DNA from: an uncultured Clostridia bacterium
GTDB taxonomy: Bacteria; Bacillota; Clostridia; Christensenellales; Borkfalkiaceae
Assembly: GCA_934271735.1 (NCBI GenBank)
Contig: CAKQSB010000001.1
Coordinates: 62,001-126,000, forward strand
Length of the DNA: 64,000 bases
Direction of reading: 5' to 3'
Within the stretch, counting starts at the first letter, position 1, and every line of letters begins with the position of its first letter. Of the stretch, positions 14,964-22,390 are shown piece by piece. The notes below the pieces were generated by a model. It had not been told where the DNA came from. It worked only from the letters and a program-made list of their open reading frames with translations, and searched no databases. The position numbers and the translations under genes are program-made.

Positions 14964-15509
14964 TTATTCCTGATTTTTGACGTTATCGCCGAAATACGGC
15001 ACGCGTTTCAAAAGCACCGCGCAGATAACGGCTTTCAAAATGTCGGACGGTATGAAAACTATCCAGAATTTCAGAAGGATATTCCATATATCGATCGTTC
15101 CGCCGAGATAGAAAGCTTTTAACAGCAAAAAGTAAGTTATCCCGACGACGTAAAGGGCGACCGTGCCGACCGAAAGCGTTAAAATAAGATTTTTCAGCCC
15201 GCCGCCTCTTTTGTAGATAACGCCGCATAAAACGGTGGAAACGACAAACCCGAGCGTGAACCCGAAAGACGGCACGACAACGTACGAAAAGCCGCCGCCG
15301 CTCGCGAAAACGGGAACGCCGATAAGCCCCAACACGATATACAAAGATATCCCGATACTCGCGTCCGCCAATCCGAGATAGCACGCGAAAAACAAAACCA
15401 CCGCGGATTGCATCGTCATCGGAACGGGAACAAACGGTATGCTGATTTTCGCGCTTACCGTTAAAAGCGCGACATAAAGTCCGATTAAAGCTATTCTTTT
15501 GGCAGACAT
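14964..15509 (-). CDS. bioY: BioY-family biotin transporter, S component
   Basis: Substrate-binding membrane subunit of an energy-coupling-factor (ECF) importer for biotin. The 181-residue protein has six predicted helices and the BioY pattern FVPVPMTMQSAVVLFFACYL plus GLIGVPVFASGGGFSYVVVP. No ATPase or EcfT gene is nearby, so it must use shared ECF modules encoded elsewhere, as in group II transporters. No biotin synthesis gene is seen in the window, consistent with dependence on uptake. Good TM spacing and full length. Confidence 0.9.
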   Translation of the reverse strand: MSAKRIALIGLYVALLTVSAKISIPFVPVPMTMQSAVVLFFACYLGLADASIGISLYIVLGLIGVPVFASGGGFSYVVVPSFGFTLGFVVSTVLCGVIYKRGGGLKNLILTLSVGTVALYVVGITYFLLLKAFYLGGTIDIWNILLKFWIVFIPSDILKAVICAVLLKRVPYFGDNVKNQE

Positions 15510-15575
15510 TTTCTTTTCCTTTTCAGCCTCAGGCTGTATTTATTTCATTTTTCCGTTATTTTCGGTTTGTCGCGG

Positions 15576-16166
15576 TCAATTTTCCGCCATATATCTTATA
15601 AAAGCGTAAACGAGAGACAAGACCACGCCCGCGGCGACGCCGATTACGATTATTTTCGTCGAATCGGATTGTTGCGACGTCGTTATAACTCCCATCGGGC
15701 GGACAGTCGCTTTCGCGCTGAAATAGTCTTTGGTGTTTTCGCTTTCCGCGGCGGACAAAATAGCTTTAAGTTTTAGCTCGGCAAGCTCTTTCGAACTGTC
15801 TTTGTAGCTTACGCTCATAATAAGCGTTTCGTCGCTTTTCACCGTTATGTTGCTTGCGTAAATATCGGAGTTGCCTGATTTGGCTTTCGCAAGCTCGACA
15901 ATGGTGTCTGTTTTGAAAAGTTTGCTTATCGTTTTAACAAGCCGTTCTTCCAGAATGGTGTTGTAATAGGAGTTGTTCACGTCAACTTTGACGGTGACTT
16001 CTTCTTTCGCCACGTAGTACGGTTTTTTGATAAATCCGCCGTAAATCACGCCCGCGAGAATAAACGCCGCGAGAATTATCGTTTCGACAAGCCAATGTTT
16101 TTTGACAGTACGGAAAAAATCCGCAAAACTCAAAGCTTTTCCTCCGTTTTGCTTTGTTTGTTCCAT
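15576..16166 (-). CDS. Wzz/YveK-like polysaccharide chain-length protein
   Basis: Predicted polysaccharide co-polymerase of the Wzz superfamily. The 196-residue protein has a cytosolic N-terminus, a first membrane helix (VETIILAAFILAGVIYGGFI, about residues 31-50), an extracytoplasmic domain that starts KPYYVAKEEVTVKV, and a last helix (IIVIGVAAGVVLSLVYAFI). No tyrosine-kinase domain is fused and no glycosyltransferase gene is adjacent, so it is isolated from a wall-polymer cluster. It has its own promoter, which overlaps the queT stop codon region. Confidence 0.75.
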   Translation of the reverse strand: MEQTKQNGGKALSFADFFRTVKKHWLVETIILAAFILAGVIYGGFIKKPYYVAKEEVTVKVDVNNSYYNTILEERLVKTISKLFKTDTIVELAKAKSGNSDIYASNITVKSDETLIMSVSYKDSSKELAELKLKAILSAAESENTKDYFSAKATVRPMGVITTSQQSDSTKIIVIGVAAGVVLSLVYAFIRYMAEN

Positions 16167-16195
16167 TTTATCCTCCTTAAAGAAGAGATAAAAAG

Positions 16196-16225
16196 ATTAT
16201 AGCACAAACTTCGCCGCCGTGTCAA
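16196..16225 (-). promoter_or_regulatory. Promoter of the Wzz-like gene
   Basis: Minus strand TTGACA (16220-16225), 18 bases, TATAAT (16196-16201). The -35 box lies across the end of the queT gene. AAGGAGG is placed just before the ATG at 16166. Confidence 0.7.
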
Positions 16226-16794
16226 TCATCGGCGGACTTGCGTTTTGCGGATTGCTCGTTTTCGCTTTTCGGGTTTTCGGTTTTAGATATTTCGGCTTTC
16301 TTCTTCGTGAACAACTTATAGCACCCGAAGTAAAGCGCGCCGCCGAAAATCGCGACCGAGCCGAGTTCTTCCGCGCCTAAAATAAGGACTTCTATCATAT
16401 ACGCGTACTCGTTCGTGCCGCTTAAAATGAAAACGATCGGAATCGCGAACGCGTTGATTACGACGGGGAAAATTATCCCGACGAAAAATCTCGCGAACTT
16501 ATTTTTTATCGCCTTGCCCGCAAAATAGGTGCAAAGCGCGGCGATAAGCGTTGCGAGAGAGCCGATTATTATATCCGGCGCGCCTGCGGAGCTGAAAATA
16601 TTCGTTATCAGACAACCTATAAACAGCGCGGGAACGCTTTCGGCAAAAAAAAGCGGGAGTATCGTCAGCGCCTCGGAAAGGCGGAACTGAAATATCCCGA
16701 ACGTAAACGGAAAAAGCAAAAGTGAAGTCACGACATAAAGCGCGGCGATAACGCCGCTTCTCGCGAGCGTCTTTGCGGAATTTTTTCCAAGCAT
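16222..16794 (-). CDS. queT: QueT-family queuosine precursor transporter, S component
   Basis: Substrate-binding membrane subunit of an ECF importer for a queuosine precursor (preQ1 or preQ0). The 190-residue protein shows FPFTFGIFQFRLSEALTILP and FIGCLITNIFSSAGAPDIII, the QueT signature region, and five to six helices, ending in a Lys/Glu/Ser-rich tail. No que biosynthesis gene is nearby. QueT genes are commonly under preQ1 riboswitches; a structured leader of about 100 bases precedes this one, but I could not match it securely to a preQ1 class. Confidence 0.88.
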   Translation of the reverse strand: MLGKNSAKTLARSGVIAALYVVTSLLLFPFTFGIFQFRLSEALTILPLFFAESVPALFIGCLITNIFSSAGAPDIIIGSLATLIAALCTYFAGKAIKNKFARFFVGIIFPVVINAFAIPIVFILSGTNEYAYMIEVLILGAEELGSVAIFGGALYFGCYKLFTKKKAEISKTENPKSENEQSAKRKSADD

Positions 16795-16796
16795 CT

Positions 16797-16895
16797 TAAA
16801 TTACCTCGGTTTTTTTATTTTATCGACGGATTCGTCTCGCGGTGTACTTTTAGAATCCGACATACGACGAAGTGTTCTCCGAAAACCTTCGTCGA
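16797..16895 (-). promoter_or_regulatory. Structured leader of queT, possible preQ1-responsive element
   Basis: Downstream of the promoter two stems form on the minus strand: CGACGAAG/CTTCGTCG and CGGATTC/GAATCCG, followed by an A-rich tail. The second loop has TTCTAAAAGTACACC, loosely like the preQ1-I loop. Function inferred mainly from the gene it precedes. Confidence 0.3.
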
Positions 16896-16900
16896 GCGTT

Positions 16901-16929
16901 ATAGTACCACTTTTCCCCCGATAATGCAA
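16901..16929 (-). promoter_or_regulatory. Promoter of queT
   Basis: Minus strand TTGCAT (16924-16929), 17 bases, TACTAT (16901-16906). The remaining stretch 16930-17100 holds nothing I can identify beyond AT-rich DNA upstream of the divergent XRE gene. Confidence 0.55.
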
Positions 16930-17169
16930 GCAAAATCGATACCGTTATGCAAATTCCGAAACATTTTCTTTAAATGAAACCTATAGTTGCGGAAAGTTTA
17001 ATGCGTTGTAAACGAAAATAAAGACTTTGTCAAGCGAAATATCACCCGTTACGCTTGAATTTTTTCTTATCGGGCGGTATAATATATTCATAATCTGAAT
17101 TGCGGAAAATTCATATAAAACACTGCCGCGGAAAAAACTTTGAGTTTCTTAACCGCGCAAGGAGAAAAA

Positions 17170-18030
17170 ATGCAAAACAATTTAATAAGATTAAGAAAAG
17201 AAAAAGGGCTTTCACAGGAAGAACTTGCCGATAAGCTTTCGGTTTCGAGACAAGCCGTTTCCAAATGGGAACGCGGCGAAGCTCTGCCCGACACGGACAA
17301 TCTTATAAGGCTCGCAAAGCTTTATAACGTATCGATAGACGAGATAGTAGGATACTCGCCCGAAAAAGACGACTCCGCCGCGGCGGACGGCACTGATAAC
17401 GGAGACGCAAATAATGACGATATTAACTTTGGAACTCCCGACTCGGGCGACGCAACCGCAGACAACGGGCAATCGGACAACACCGAAAGTGCAGACGGAT
17501 TTTCCGACAAAAAGAAAAAACCGCAGAACGAGTACGCCGAATTTCTGTCTCACGGCGGCGAAAATAAAGATTTTTACACCAAAGACGGCAAACACGTTCG
17601 TTTCGAGTCGGACGGAAATCAGAAACGAATCGTAATTTCGGACGACGACGATGACGATGATGACGATGACGACGACGATAATTACCCGAAAAAGCATACC
17701 CGCCTTATGGACGTTTTAGACGGCGTTTATGTAATCCTTACCGTCATCGCGTTTTTTGTGTGGGGGTCGGTGTTCGACGGCTGGAAAATCGCCTGGACTT
17801 TATTTATAACGATTCCGATTTTCACTTCGATAGTTTCGTGCGTAAGAAAAAGGCGCGTAGGCAAATTCAACTTCCCGTGCTTTGTCGCTTTTATTTATCT
17901 TCTTTTCGGAATGATCTTTAACATATGGCATCCGCTCTGGGTGATCTTTCTGCTTGTTCCCGCATTTTATCCTATCGCAAGAGTTATAGACTCTTCCATT
18001 AAGGAAAAAGAACGCGGAAATAACAAATAA
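17170..18030 (+). CDS. XRE-family transcriptional regulator with C-terminal membrane helices
   Basis: DNA-binding regulator that is membrane-attached. Residues 4-60 form a Cro/C1 helix-turn-helix (LIRLRKEKGLSQEELADKLS, SRQAVSKWERGEALPDTDNL). Then comes an acidic linker ending in eleven consecutive Asp residues near residue 165, and four hydrophobic segments between residues 183 and 280. The start at 17170 follows AAGGAG; the longer frame from 17140 has none. The layout (HTH, linker, membrane domain) is common in Clostridia and usually goes with membrane or envelope stress sensing, which is only an inference here. Total about 286 residues. Confidence 0.85.
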   Translation: MQNNLIRLRKEKGLSQEELADKLSVSRQAVSKWERGEALPDTDNLIRLAKLYNVSIDEIVGYSPEKDDSAAADGTDNGDANNDDINFGTPDSGDATADNGQSDNTESADGFSDKKKKPQNEYAEFLSHGGENKDFYTKDGKHVRFESDGNQKRIVISDDDDDDDDDDDDDNYPKKHTRLMDVLDGVYVILTVIAFFVWGSVFDGWKIAWTLFITIPIFTSIVSCVRKRRVGKFNFPCFVAFIYLLFGMIFNIWHPLWVIFLLVPAFYPIARVIDSSIKEKERGNNK

Positions 18031-18033
18031 CGC

Positions 18034-18086
18034 AAAAAAAACGGCGGCTTCGGGTTTGACCAAACAGACCCGGAGCCGCCGTTTTG
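18034..18086. terminator. Bidirectional terminator
   Basis: ACGGCGGCTTCGGGT pairs with ACCCGGAGCCGCCGT, flanked by A8 and T4 runs, between the convergent XRE and CotF-like genes. Confidence 0.85.
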
Positions 18087-18096
18087 TTATAAAACC

Positions 18097-18387
18097 TTAT
18101 TTTTCGAGACCTTTGAGCGTTTTGGAGAACGTGCTTATCTTTTCGTCGATAATCGCTTTATCCGCAGGCTGAACCTCGTAATACCCGTTTTTCTGCATAA
18201 CCTCGAAAACGGAATACTGCTCCTCCGCCGTTTCGAACATGTTCGATTTCACGGCTTTTCTCACGTCCTTTCCGCTCGCCTCGGTCATTGCCGAGCCGTA
18301 AAGCTTGACGAGATTTTTCTCGCCCGTTAAAATGTCGTACAATGCGTCTTTTTCGCTTAAAATGTTTTCGTTCTTCATTTTCTTCAC
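18097..18387 (-). CDS. CotF-family spore coat protein
   Basis: Small spore coat protein of the CotF domain family. The 96-residue protein has the pattern EKDALYDILTGEKNLVKLYG and EQYSVFEVMQKNGYYEVQPA typical of these four-helix proteins. It directly follows a second small gene of the same kind on the same strand (one base between stop and start), so the two are co-transcribed and probably form a complex. Supports the spore-forming nature of the organism. Confidence 0.8.
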   Translation of the reverse strand: MKKMKNENILSEKDALYDILTGEKNLVKLYGSAMTEASGKDVRKAVKSNMFETAEEQYSVFEVMQKNGYYEVQPADKAIIDEKISTFSKTLKGLEK

Positions 18388-18388
18388 C

Positions 18389-18577
18389 TCAATTCAAAAG
18401 TCCGAGCAAGACGGCGTAACGCTTGGCGTGGTTGCAGGCGATTGTCTGCATCTCGGCCGCAAGAGCCGTATCGGTTAAAGTTTTAGAGTAAAACGTAGCC
18501 TTTTTCGCCACGTTCTCCTCAAGGTTCATAAGGTCGGAAATAAAATCGACCTCTTTTGCCGTAAGTTTTGGTTGCAT
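18389..18577 (-). CDS. Small spore coat-associated protein
   Basis: A 62-residue helical protein (TAKEVDFISDLMNLEENVAK and MQTIACNHAKRYAVLLGLLN) of the kind commonly encoded just upstream of CotF-domain genes in Clostridia. GGGAGG lies upstream of the ATG. It is too short for a full CotF domain; it resembles the N-terminal half and probably pairs with the 96-residue product. Assigned by pattern and neighbour. Confidence 0.7.
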   Translation of the reverse strand: MQPKLTAKEVDFISDLMNLEENVAKKATFYSKTLTDTALAAEMQTIACNHAKRYAVLLGLLN

Positions 18578-18643
18578 AAAAAATACCTCCCGAGAATTTG
18601 TCTCACGGAAGGTATTGCCTTTATCGCCGATTTTTAGTCGTTT

Positions 18644-19090
18644 TTAAATAAATTTTTTCAAATATTCGAGATTTACGCTCCATTCGGGTATCTCGTTTCT
18701 GCGCTTGTGGATTTCGTTGGCTTTGCCGAGAGCTTTGACATAATCTGCGTAAGCGCACTTATTCACTTTCATAAAATGCTTTATCGCCCTATCCTCGTCG
18801 CCCATAAGCTGAGTTCTGCCGATGTGGATAACGCTGTGGCAATCGTGGCAGACGGCGATTACGTCTTCAAGCTTTTGCACGGCGTTTTTCTCGTCGTAGC
18901 TCCACCTTTCGTGCGCCTCGAGTCTTTTCGCGGGGCGACCGCAAATCATACATTTTCCGCCCGCTCTCGCGTAAGCTTCTTTTCTTACGATATCCCACTG
19001 CGCCGGTTTTAAAATACTCCTTAAATTGGAATACCAGCACCCGTCGGGAACAAGCTCGAAATCAAGCTTTAAATTTGTTTTTTCTTCCAT
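18644..19090 (-). CDS. HNH-nuclease-like protein with two CxxC knuckles
   Basis: A 148-residue protein with GGKCMICGRPAKRLEAHERW and AVCHDCHSVIHIGR. Two CxxC pairs framing a His-rich segment are the zinc-binding core of an HNH/McrA-like fold. The AHE and CHDCH residues could form the catalytic and metal sites. No restriction or phage partner is adjacent; it lies between a coat gene and a thioesterase, so its role is unknown. Possible housekeeping HNH protein rather than a defence nuclease. Confidence 0.65.
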   Translation of the reverse strand: MEEKTNLKLDFELVPDGCWYSNLRSILKPAQWDIVRKEAYARAGGKCMICGRPAKRLEAHERWSYDEKNAVQKLEDVIAVCHDCHSVIHIGRTQLMGDEDRAIKHFMKVNKCAYADYVKALGKANEIHKRRNEIPEWSVNLEYLKKFI

Positions 19091-19103
19091 TTTTATCCAC
19101 CTG

Positions 19104-19826
19104 TCAGGAAGTCAACCCGATTTTCGCGCGGAAAACTTCCTTGCCGAGACTGTGGCATTTTACGAGAATTTCGTCGCCCGTTTTACCGTAATAAATCGTA
19201 AATTCTTCGCCGCAAACCATTTCCGAAATGTAATCTATTTCGAGATATTTTATATCTTTCGTTATTTCTTCGTGAATCGCGTTCAGAATAAAATCGAGAT
19301 AACGGGTATTATTTACGTGTCCGTTGTGGTCGAGGTCGGTAAAATAAGTTCTCGAAACGAAGGTTTTGAAATCGTCCGTAGAAAAATCGCTTATTTTTTT
19401 AAGTCCGTTTTCGTATTGTCTGTCTCCGACGTATTCCGAGTTATTATAATTCACATCTCCGTGAACAACGAGTTTTCTCGTTTTGTAGTTGCAAAGACAC
19501 CATTTCGAAGTGCCTTTCACAAGCGTTTCGCCCGATAAGTCGGTTATTAAATACTCCCTGTCGAACTCTATTCCGCGGGGCGGCAAAGGATATGTTTTTA
19601 TCTTCCCTTTCTGCTCGAACGCGGGACTTTTGATAACGTCGTAACGGCATCTTATCAGCATCCACACGATATCTCTTTTTATAAGCTCGTCGAACCCCAC
19701 TCCCAGCTTGTCGGCATGAAGAGAGGCGGCGTTCTGAAATATATTAAAGTAAGCCGAGGGTTTTATTCTGCCGCGCGCGTCGCACGAGTTGACGTCGAAT
19801 TCTGTTTCTTTGGTAAATTCATTCAT
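19104..19826 (-). CDS. Acyl-ACP thioesterase
   Basis: Hydrolyses acyl-ACP to free fatty acid. The 240-residue protein is a tandem hot-dog protein like plant FatA/FatB and bacterial homologues. Domain 1 has PSAYFNIFQNAASLHADKLG; domain 2 has the family core RTYFTDLDHNGHVNNTRYLD, with the catalytic Asn and His. It ends one base before the ribonuclease G gene start region, so the two are co-transcribed. Fatty acid release may relate to the oleate hydratase in this window, which is only suggestive. Confidence 0.85.
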   Translation of the reverse strand: MNEFTKETEFDVNSCDARGRIKPSAYFNIFQNAASLHADKLGVGFDELIKRDIVWMLIRCRYDVIKSPAFEQKGKIKTYPLPPRGIEFDREYLITDLSGETLVKGTSKWCLCNYKTRKLVVHGDVNYNNSEYVGDRQYENGLKKISDFSTDDFKTFVSRTYFTDLDHNGHVNNTRYLDFILNAIHEEITKDIKYLEIDYISEMVCGEEFTIYYGKTGDEILVKCHSLGKEVFRAKIGLTS

Positions 19827-19827
19827 C

Positions 19828-21324
19828 TTAAATCAGAAGCAAAGCTTTGTCCGGCACGTCCATAGCTTTGGCGTTGTCTCCTTTAACTATAAAAAACTGC
19901 TGATGATAGGTTTTATGCGGAATAAGATAAACTCTCTTGTTCGTCCAGATTTTTTCCACGTCGTTTTTAAGAGCTTTTTTTGCGAGAATATAATCGGCGA
20001 TTTCGACGTTTAAATCTATTTTCGCGTTCTCGTAACCGTTCGCGAAAACGTTCAGAAGTTCCGTTCTTATGCGCATAACTATGTAATCGTTGGACTGGAT
20101 ATGCCCCGTTCCCTGACAGTACGGACAATCTTTCACGAGCGCGGAAATGCTTTCTCTGCGCCTTTTTTTTCTCGTTATTTCCACAAGCCCCAAAGGCGTC
20201 ATCCCGATGACCTGACATTTTTCTCTGTCAAGCATAAGCTCGTCCGACAAAACCCTTAAAAGCTCGGTTTTATGCTTTTCTTCCGTCATATCTATAAAAT
20301 CGACGACGATTATACCCGCAATATTCCTAAGTCTAAGTTGTCTTGCGATTTCGACAGCCGCCAGAAGATTTGTCCTGAACACGGTGTCTTCGAGATTATC
20401 TTCGCCGGTAAATTTCCCCGTGTTCACGTCGATAACCGTCATCGCTTCGGTTTTGTCGATAACGATATACGCGCCGTTTTCAAGCGAAACAGAAGAGGAA
20501 AGCATATTGTCCACACTTTCCGAAAGTCCGTAATAACGGAACATATCGACTTTTTTTTCGAACAATTTGAGCTTACTTTTCAAGGCGTTGTCTCTCCGCT
20601 TCGCGTAAAGCATAAGCTTATCGAAAAGTTCCTTGTCCGAAACGACGAATTTTTCCACGTCCTCGGTGTAAACGTCGCGAAGAAGCCTTACGCCAACGTT
20701 CCCTTCCTCGTAAATGCAGGTCGCGGGGGGCGCGGAAACGAAATTTTCCTCGATCTCTTCGAATTGCTCTTTTAAATATTTGATTTCCCTTTTGATTTCG
20801 CCTTTTTTCGCGGTTTCTCCCGCCGTACGGATAATTATCCCCCTGCCCTTTGGACGGAATTTTTCGGCTATTTTCAAAAGCCTGTCTCTCGTTTTGTCGT
20901 CGGTTATTTTTCTCGAAACCCCGACGAACGAGAACGTCGGCAGATACACGACGTATCTCCCCGCGAAAGAAATGTGGCTCGTGAGCCTTACGCCTTTGTT
21001 ACCCGCGGGATCTTTAACCGCCTGAACCATGATTTCGTCGCCGACTTTTAAATCGAGAACGGACGGGATTTCCACCCTGCCTTCTATCTCGCTTCTGTCC
21101 ATAAGCATATCGTCGGCGGAAAGATAACCGTTTCTCGAAAGCCCTACGTTCACGAAAGCCGCCTGCATTCCGCCGAGCACGTTTTCCACTCTTCCTTTGA
21201 AAACGCTGCCTATCGGCACGGTGGCGTTCTTTTTTTCTATTCTGTATTCGACGAGCTTATCGCCTTCGGCGACCGCTCCGACATAGTTTCCGCAAACGCA
21301 GTCCACGTATAAGCTTACGGGCAT
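19828..21324 (-). CDS. rng: Ribonuclease G (RNase E/G family)
   Basis: Endoribonuclease for rRNA maturation and mRNA decay. The 498-residue protein has an N-terminal S1 domain (GSVFKGRVENVLGGMQAAFV), the RNase H-like part, and the catalytic DNase-I-like region with VIDVNTGKF (about residue 298) and VVDFIDM (about 340), whose aspartates bind magnesium. The Zn-link CPYC lies at about residue 400. It lacks the long C-terminal scaffold of RNase E, so RNase G is the better name. It has its own promoter and leads into the thioesterase gene. Confidence 0.93.
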   Translation of the reverse strand: MPVSLYVDCVCGNYVGAVAEGDKLVEYRIEKKNATVPIGSVFKGRVENVLGGMQAAFVNVGLSRNGYLSADDMLMDRSEIEGRVEIPSVLDLKVGDEIMVQAVKDPAGNKGVRLTSHISFAGRYVVYLPTFSFVGVSRKITDDKTRDRLLKIAEKFRPKGRGIIIRTAGETAKKGEIKREIKYLKEQFEEIEENFVSAPPATCIYEEGNVGVRLLRDVYTEDVEKFVVSDKELFDKLMLYAKRRDNALKSKLKLFEKKVDMFRYYGLSESVDNMLSSSVSLENGAYIVIDKTEAMTVIDVNTGKFTGEDNLEDTVFRTNLLAAVEIARQLRLRNIAGIIVVDFIDMTEEKHKTELLRVLSDELMLDREKCQVIGMTPLGLVEITRKKRRRESISALVKDCPYCQGTGHIQSNDYIVMRIRTELLNVFANGYENAKIDLNVEIADYILAKKALKNDVEKIWTNKRVYLIPHKTYHQQFFIVKGDNAKAMDVPDKALLLI

Positions 21325-21372
21325 AAATTCTTTCCTTTTTCCGAAATAATTTCGTCTTTCGCGACTTTATAT

Positions 21373-21402
21373 ATTATATCTCATTTTTCATCGTTTTGTC
21401 AA
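21373..21402 (-). promoter_or_regulatory. Promoter of rng
   Basis: Minus strand TTGACA (21397-21402), 18 bases, TATAAT (21373-21378), about 50 bases from the ATG. Confidence 0.7.
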
Positions 21403-21484
21403 TTATTATTTACGATCGTTTTTTACGGCTTGAAAATCCGCCGCAAGGAAAAAAGTCCGGTTTTGTCGAAAACACAATATATAG

Positions 21485-21512
21485 ATATAGTTATACTGAA
21501 TGAAAACTATAT
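21485..21512. promoter_or_regulatory. Inverted repeat upstream of pflA
   Basis: ATATAGTT (21485-21492) and AACTATAT (21505-21512) are perfect inverse copies separated by 12 bases, about 30 bases before the -35 box of the pfl promoter. It could be a regulator site; no regulator gene is adjacent. Confidence 0.45.
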
Positions 21513-21540
21513 GTAGTGGAAAGAATAATAATGAAAACGC

Positions 21541-21569
21541 TTGACACGGCGAACAACCCGTGTTAATAT
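21541..21569 (+). promoter_or_regulatory. Promoter of pflA-pflB
   Basis: TTGACA (21541-21546), 17 bases, TAATAT (21564-21569), 15 bases before the first pflA ATG. Confidence 0.65.
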
Positions 21570-21584
21570 AAATACCTAAAAGCT

Positions 21585-22328
21585 ATGAGTTGTATGATAA
21601 AAAACGTAAAAGGTAAAATTCATTCGTACGAAACGCTCGGCGCGGCGGACGGACCGGGTTTAAGGTTCGTCTTGTTTATGCAAGGCTGTCTTCTGCGCTG
21701 CAAGTATTGTCACAATCCCGATTCGTGGGCGCAAAATAACGGCGCTATGCAGGTTACGGCGGAAGAAATTTCCGCGGAAATCGTTAAATACAGAAATTAT
21801 TTCGGCAAAAGAGGCGGACTTACCGTGAGCGGCGGCGAACCGCTTTTGCAGCTCGATTTTTTAATCGATTTGTTTGAAATAATGAAAGAAAAAAGCATTT
21901 CAACGGCAATCGACACCTCGGGCGCGTGCTACGACGAAAAAGACGAGAGGTATTTAAAGCTCCTGTCATTAACCGACCTCGTTATTCTCGACATCAAGCA
22001 TATCGACGACGAAAAATGCAGAGCCTTGACGGGAAGAAGTAACGAAAACACCCTGGCATTCGCCAAAAAACTCGACAAACTGAACGTTCCTGTGTGGATA
22101 AGGCAGGTTCTCGTTCCGGGGCTTACCGACGACGAAAACGACTTAAAGAAAACACGCGAATGGATAGAAACGCTTAAAAACGTGAAGAAAGTCGAAATTT
22201 TACCGTATCATACGCTCGGAAAAATCAAGTATGAAAAAATGGGATTAGCGTATCCTATAGAGGGCGTTTCCGTTCCCTCGAAAGAGGAAAAGGAAAAAGC
22301 CGAAAGGATTCTCGGCATACGCGGCTAA
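21585..22328 (+). CDS. pflA: Pyruvate formate-lyase activating enzyme
   Basis: Radical SAM enzyme that installs the glycyl radical on pyruvate formate-lyase. The 247-residue protein has the CLLRCKYC cluster motif (Cys35, Cys39, Cys42), then the GGEPLLQ segment and AIDTSGAC. The first ATG (21585) and another at 21594 both lack a clear ribosome site; the first is used because it keeps the longer N-terminus. It is upstream of pflB by 62 bases, the reverse of the E. coli order, and is expected to be transcribed with it under anaerobic conditions. Confidence 0.94.
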   Translation: MSCMIKNVKGKIHSYETLGAADGPGLRFVLFMQGCLLRCKYCHNPDSWAQNNGAMQVTAEEISAEIVKYRNYFGKRGGLTVSGGEPLLQLDFLIDLFEIMKEKSISTAIDTSGACYDEKDERYLKLLSLTDLVILDIKHIDDEKCRALTGRSNENTLAFAKKLDKLNVPVWIRQVLVPGLTDDENDLKKTREWIETLKNVKKVEILPYHTLGKIKYEKMGLAYPIEGVSVPSKEEKEKAERILGIRG

Positions 22329-22390
22329 GCGACGGTCGATTACCGAAATTGCCGAGACCCGCCGATCCCGTTTAAAAAAGGAAAAGAAAA

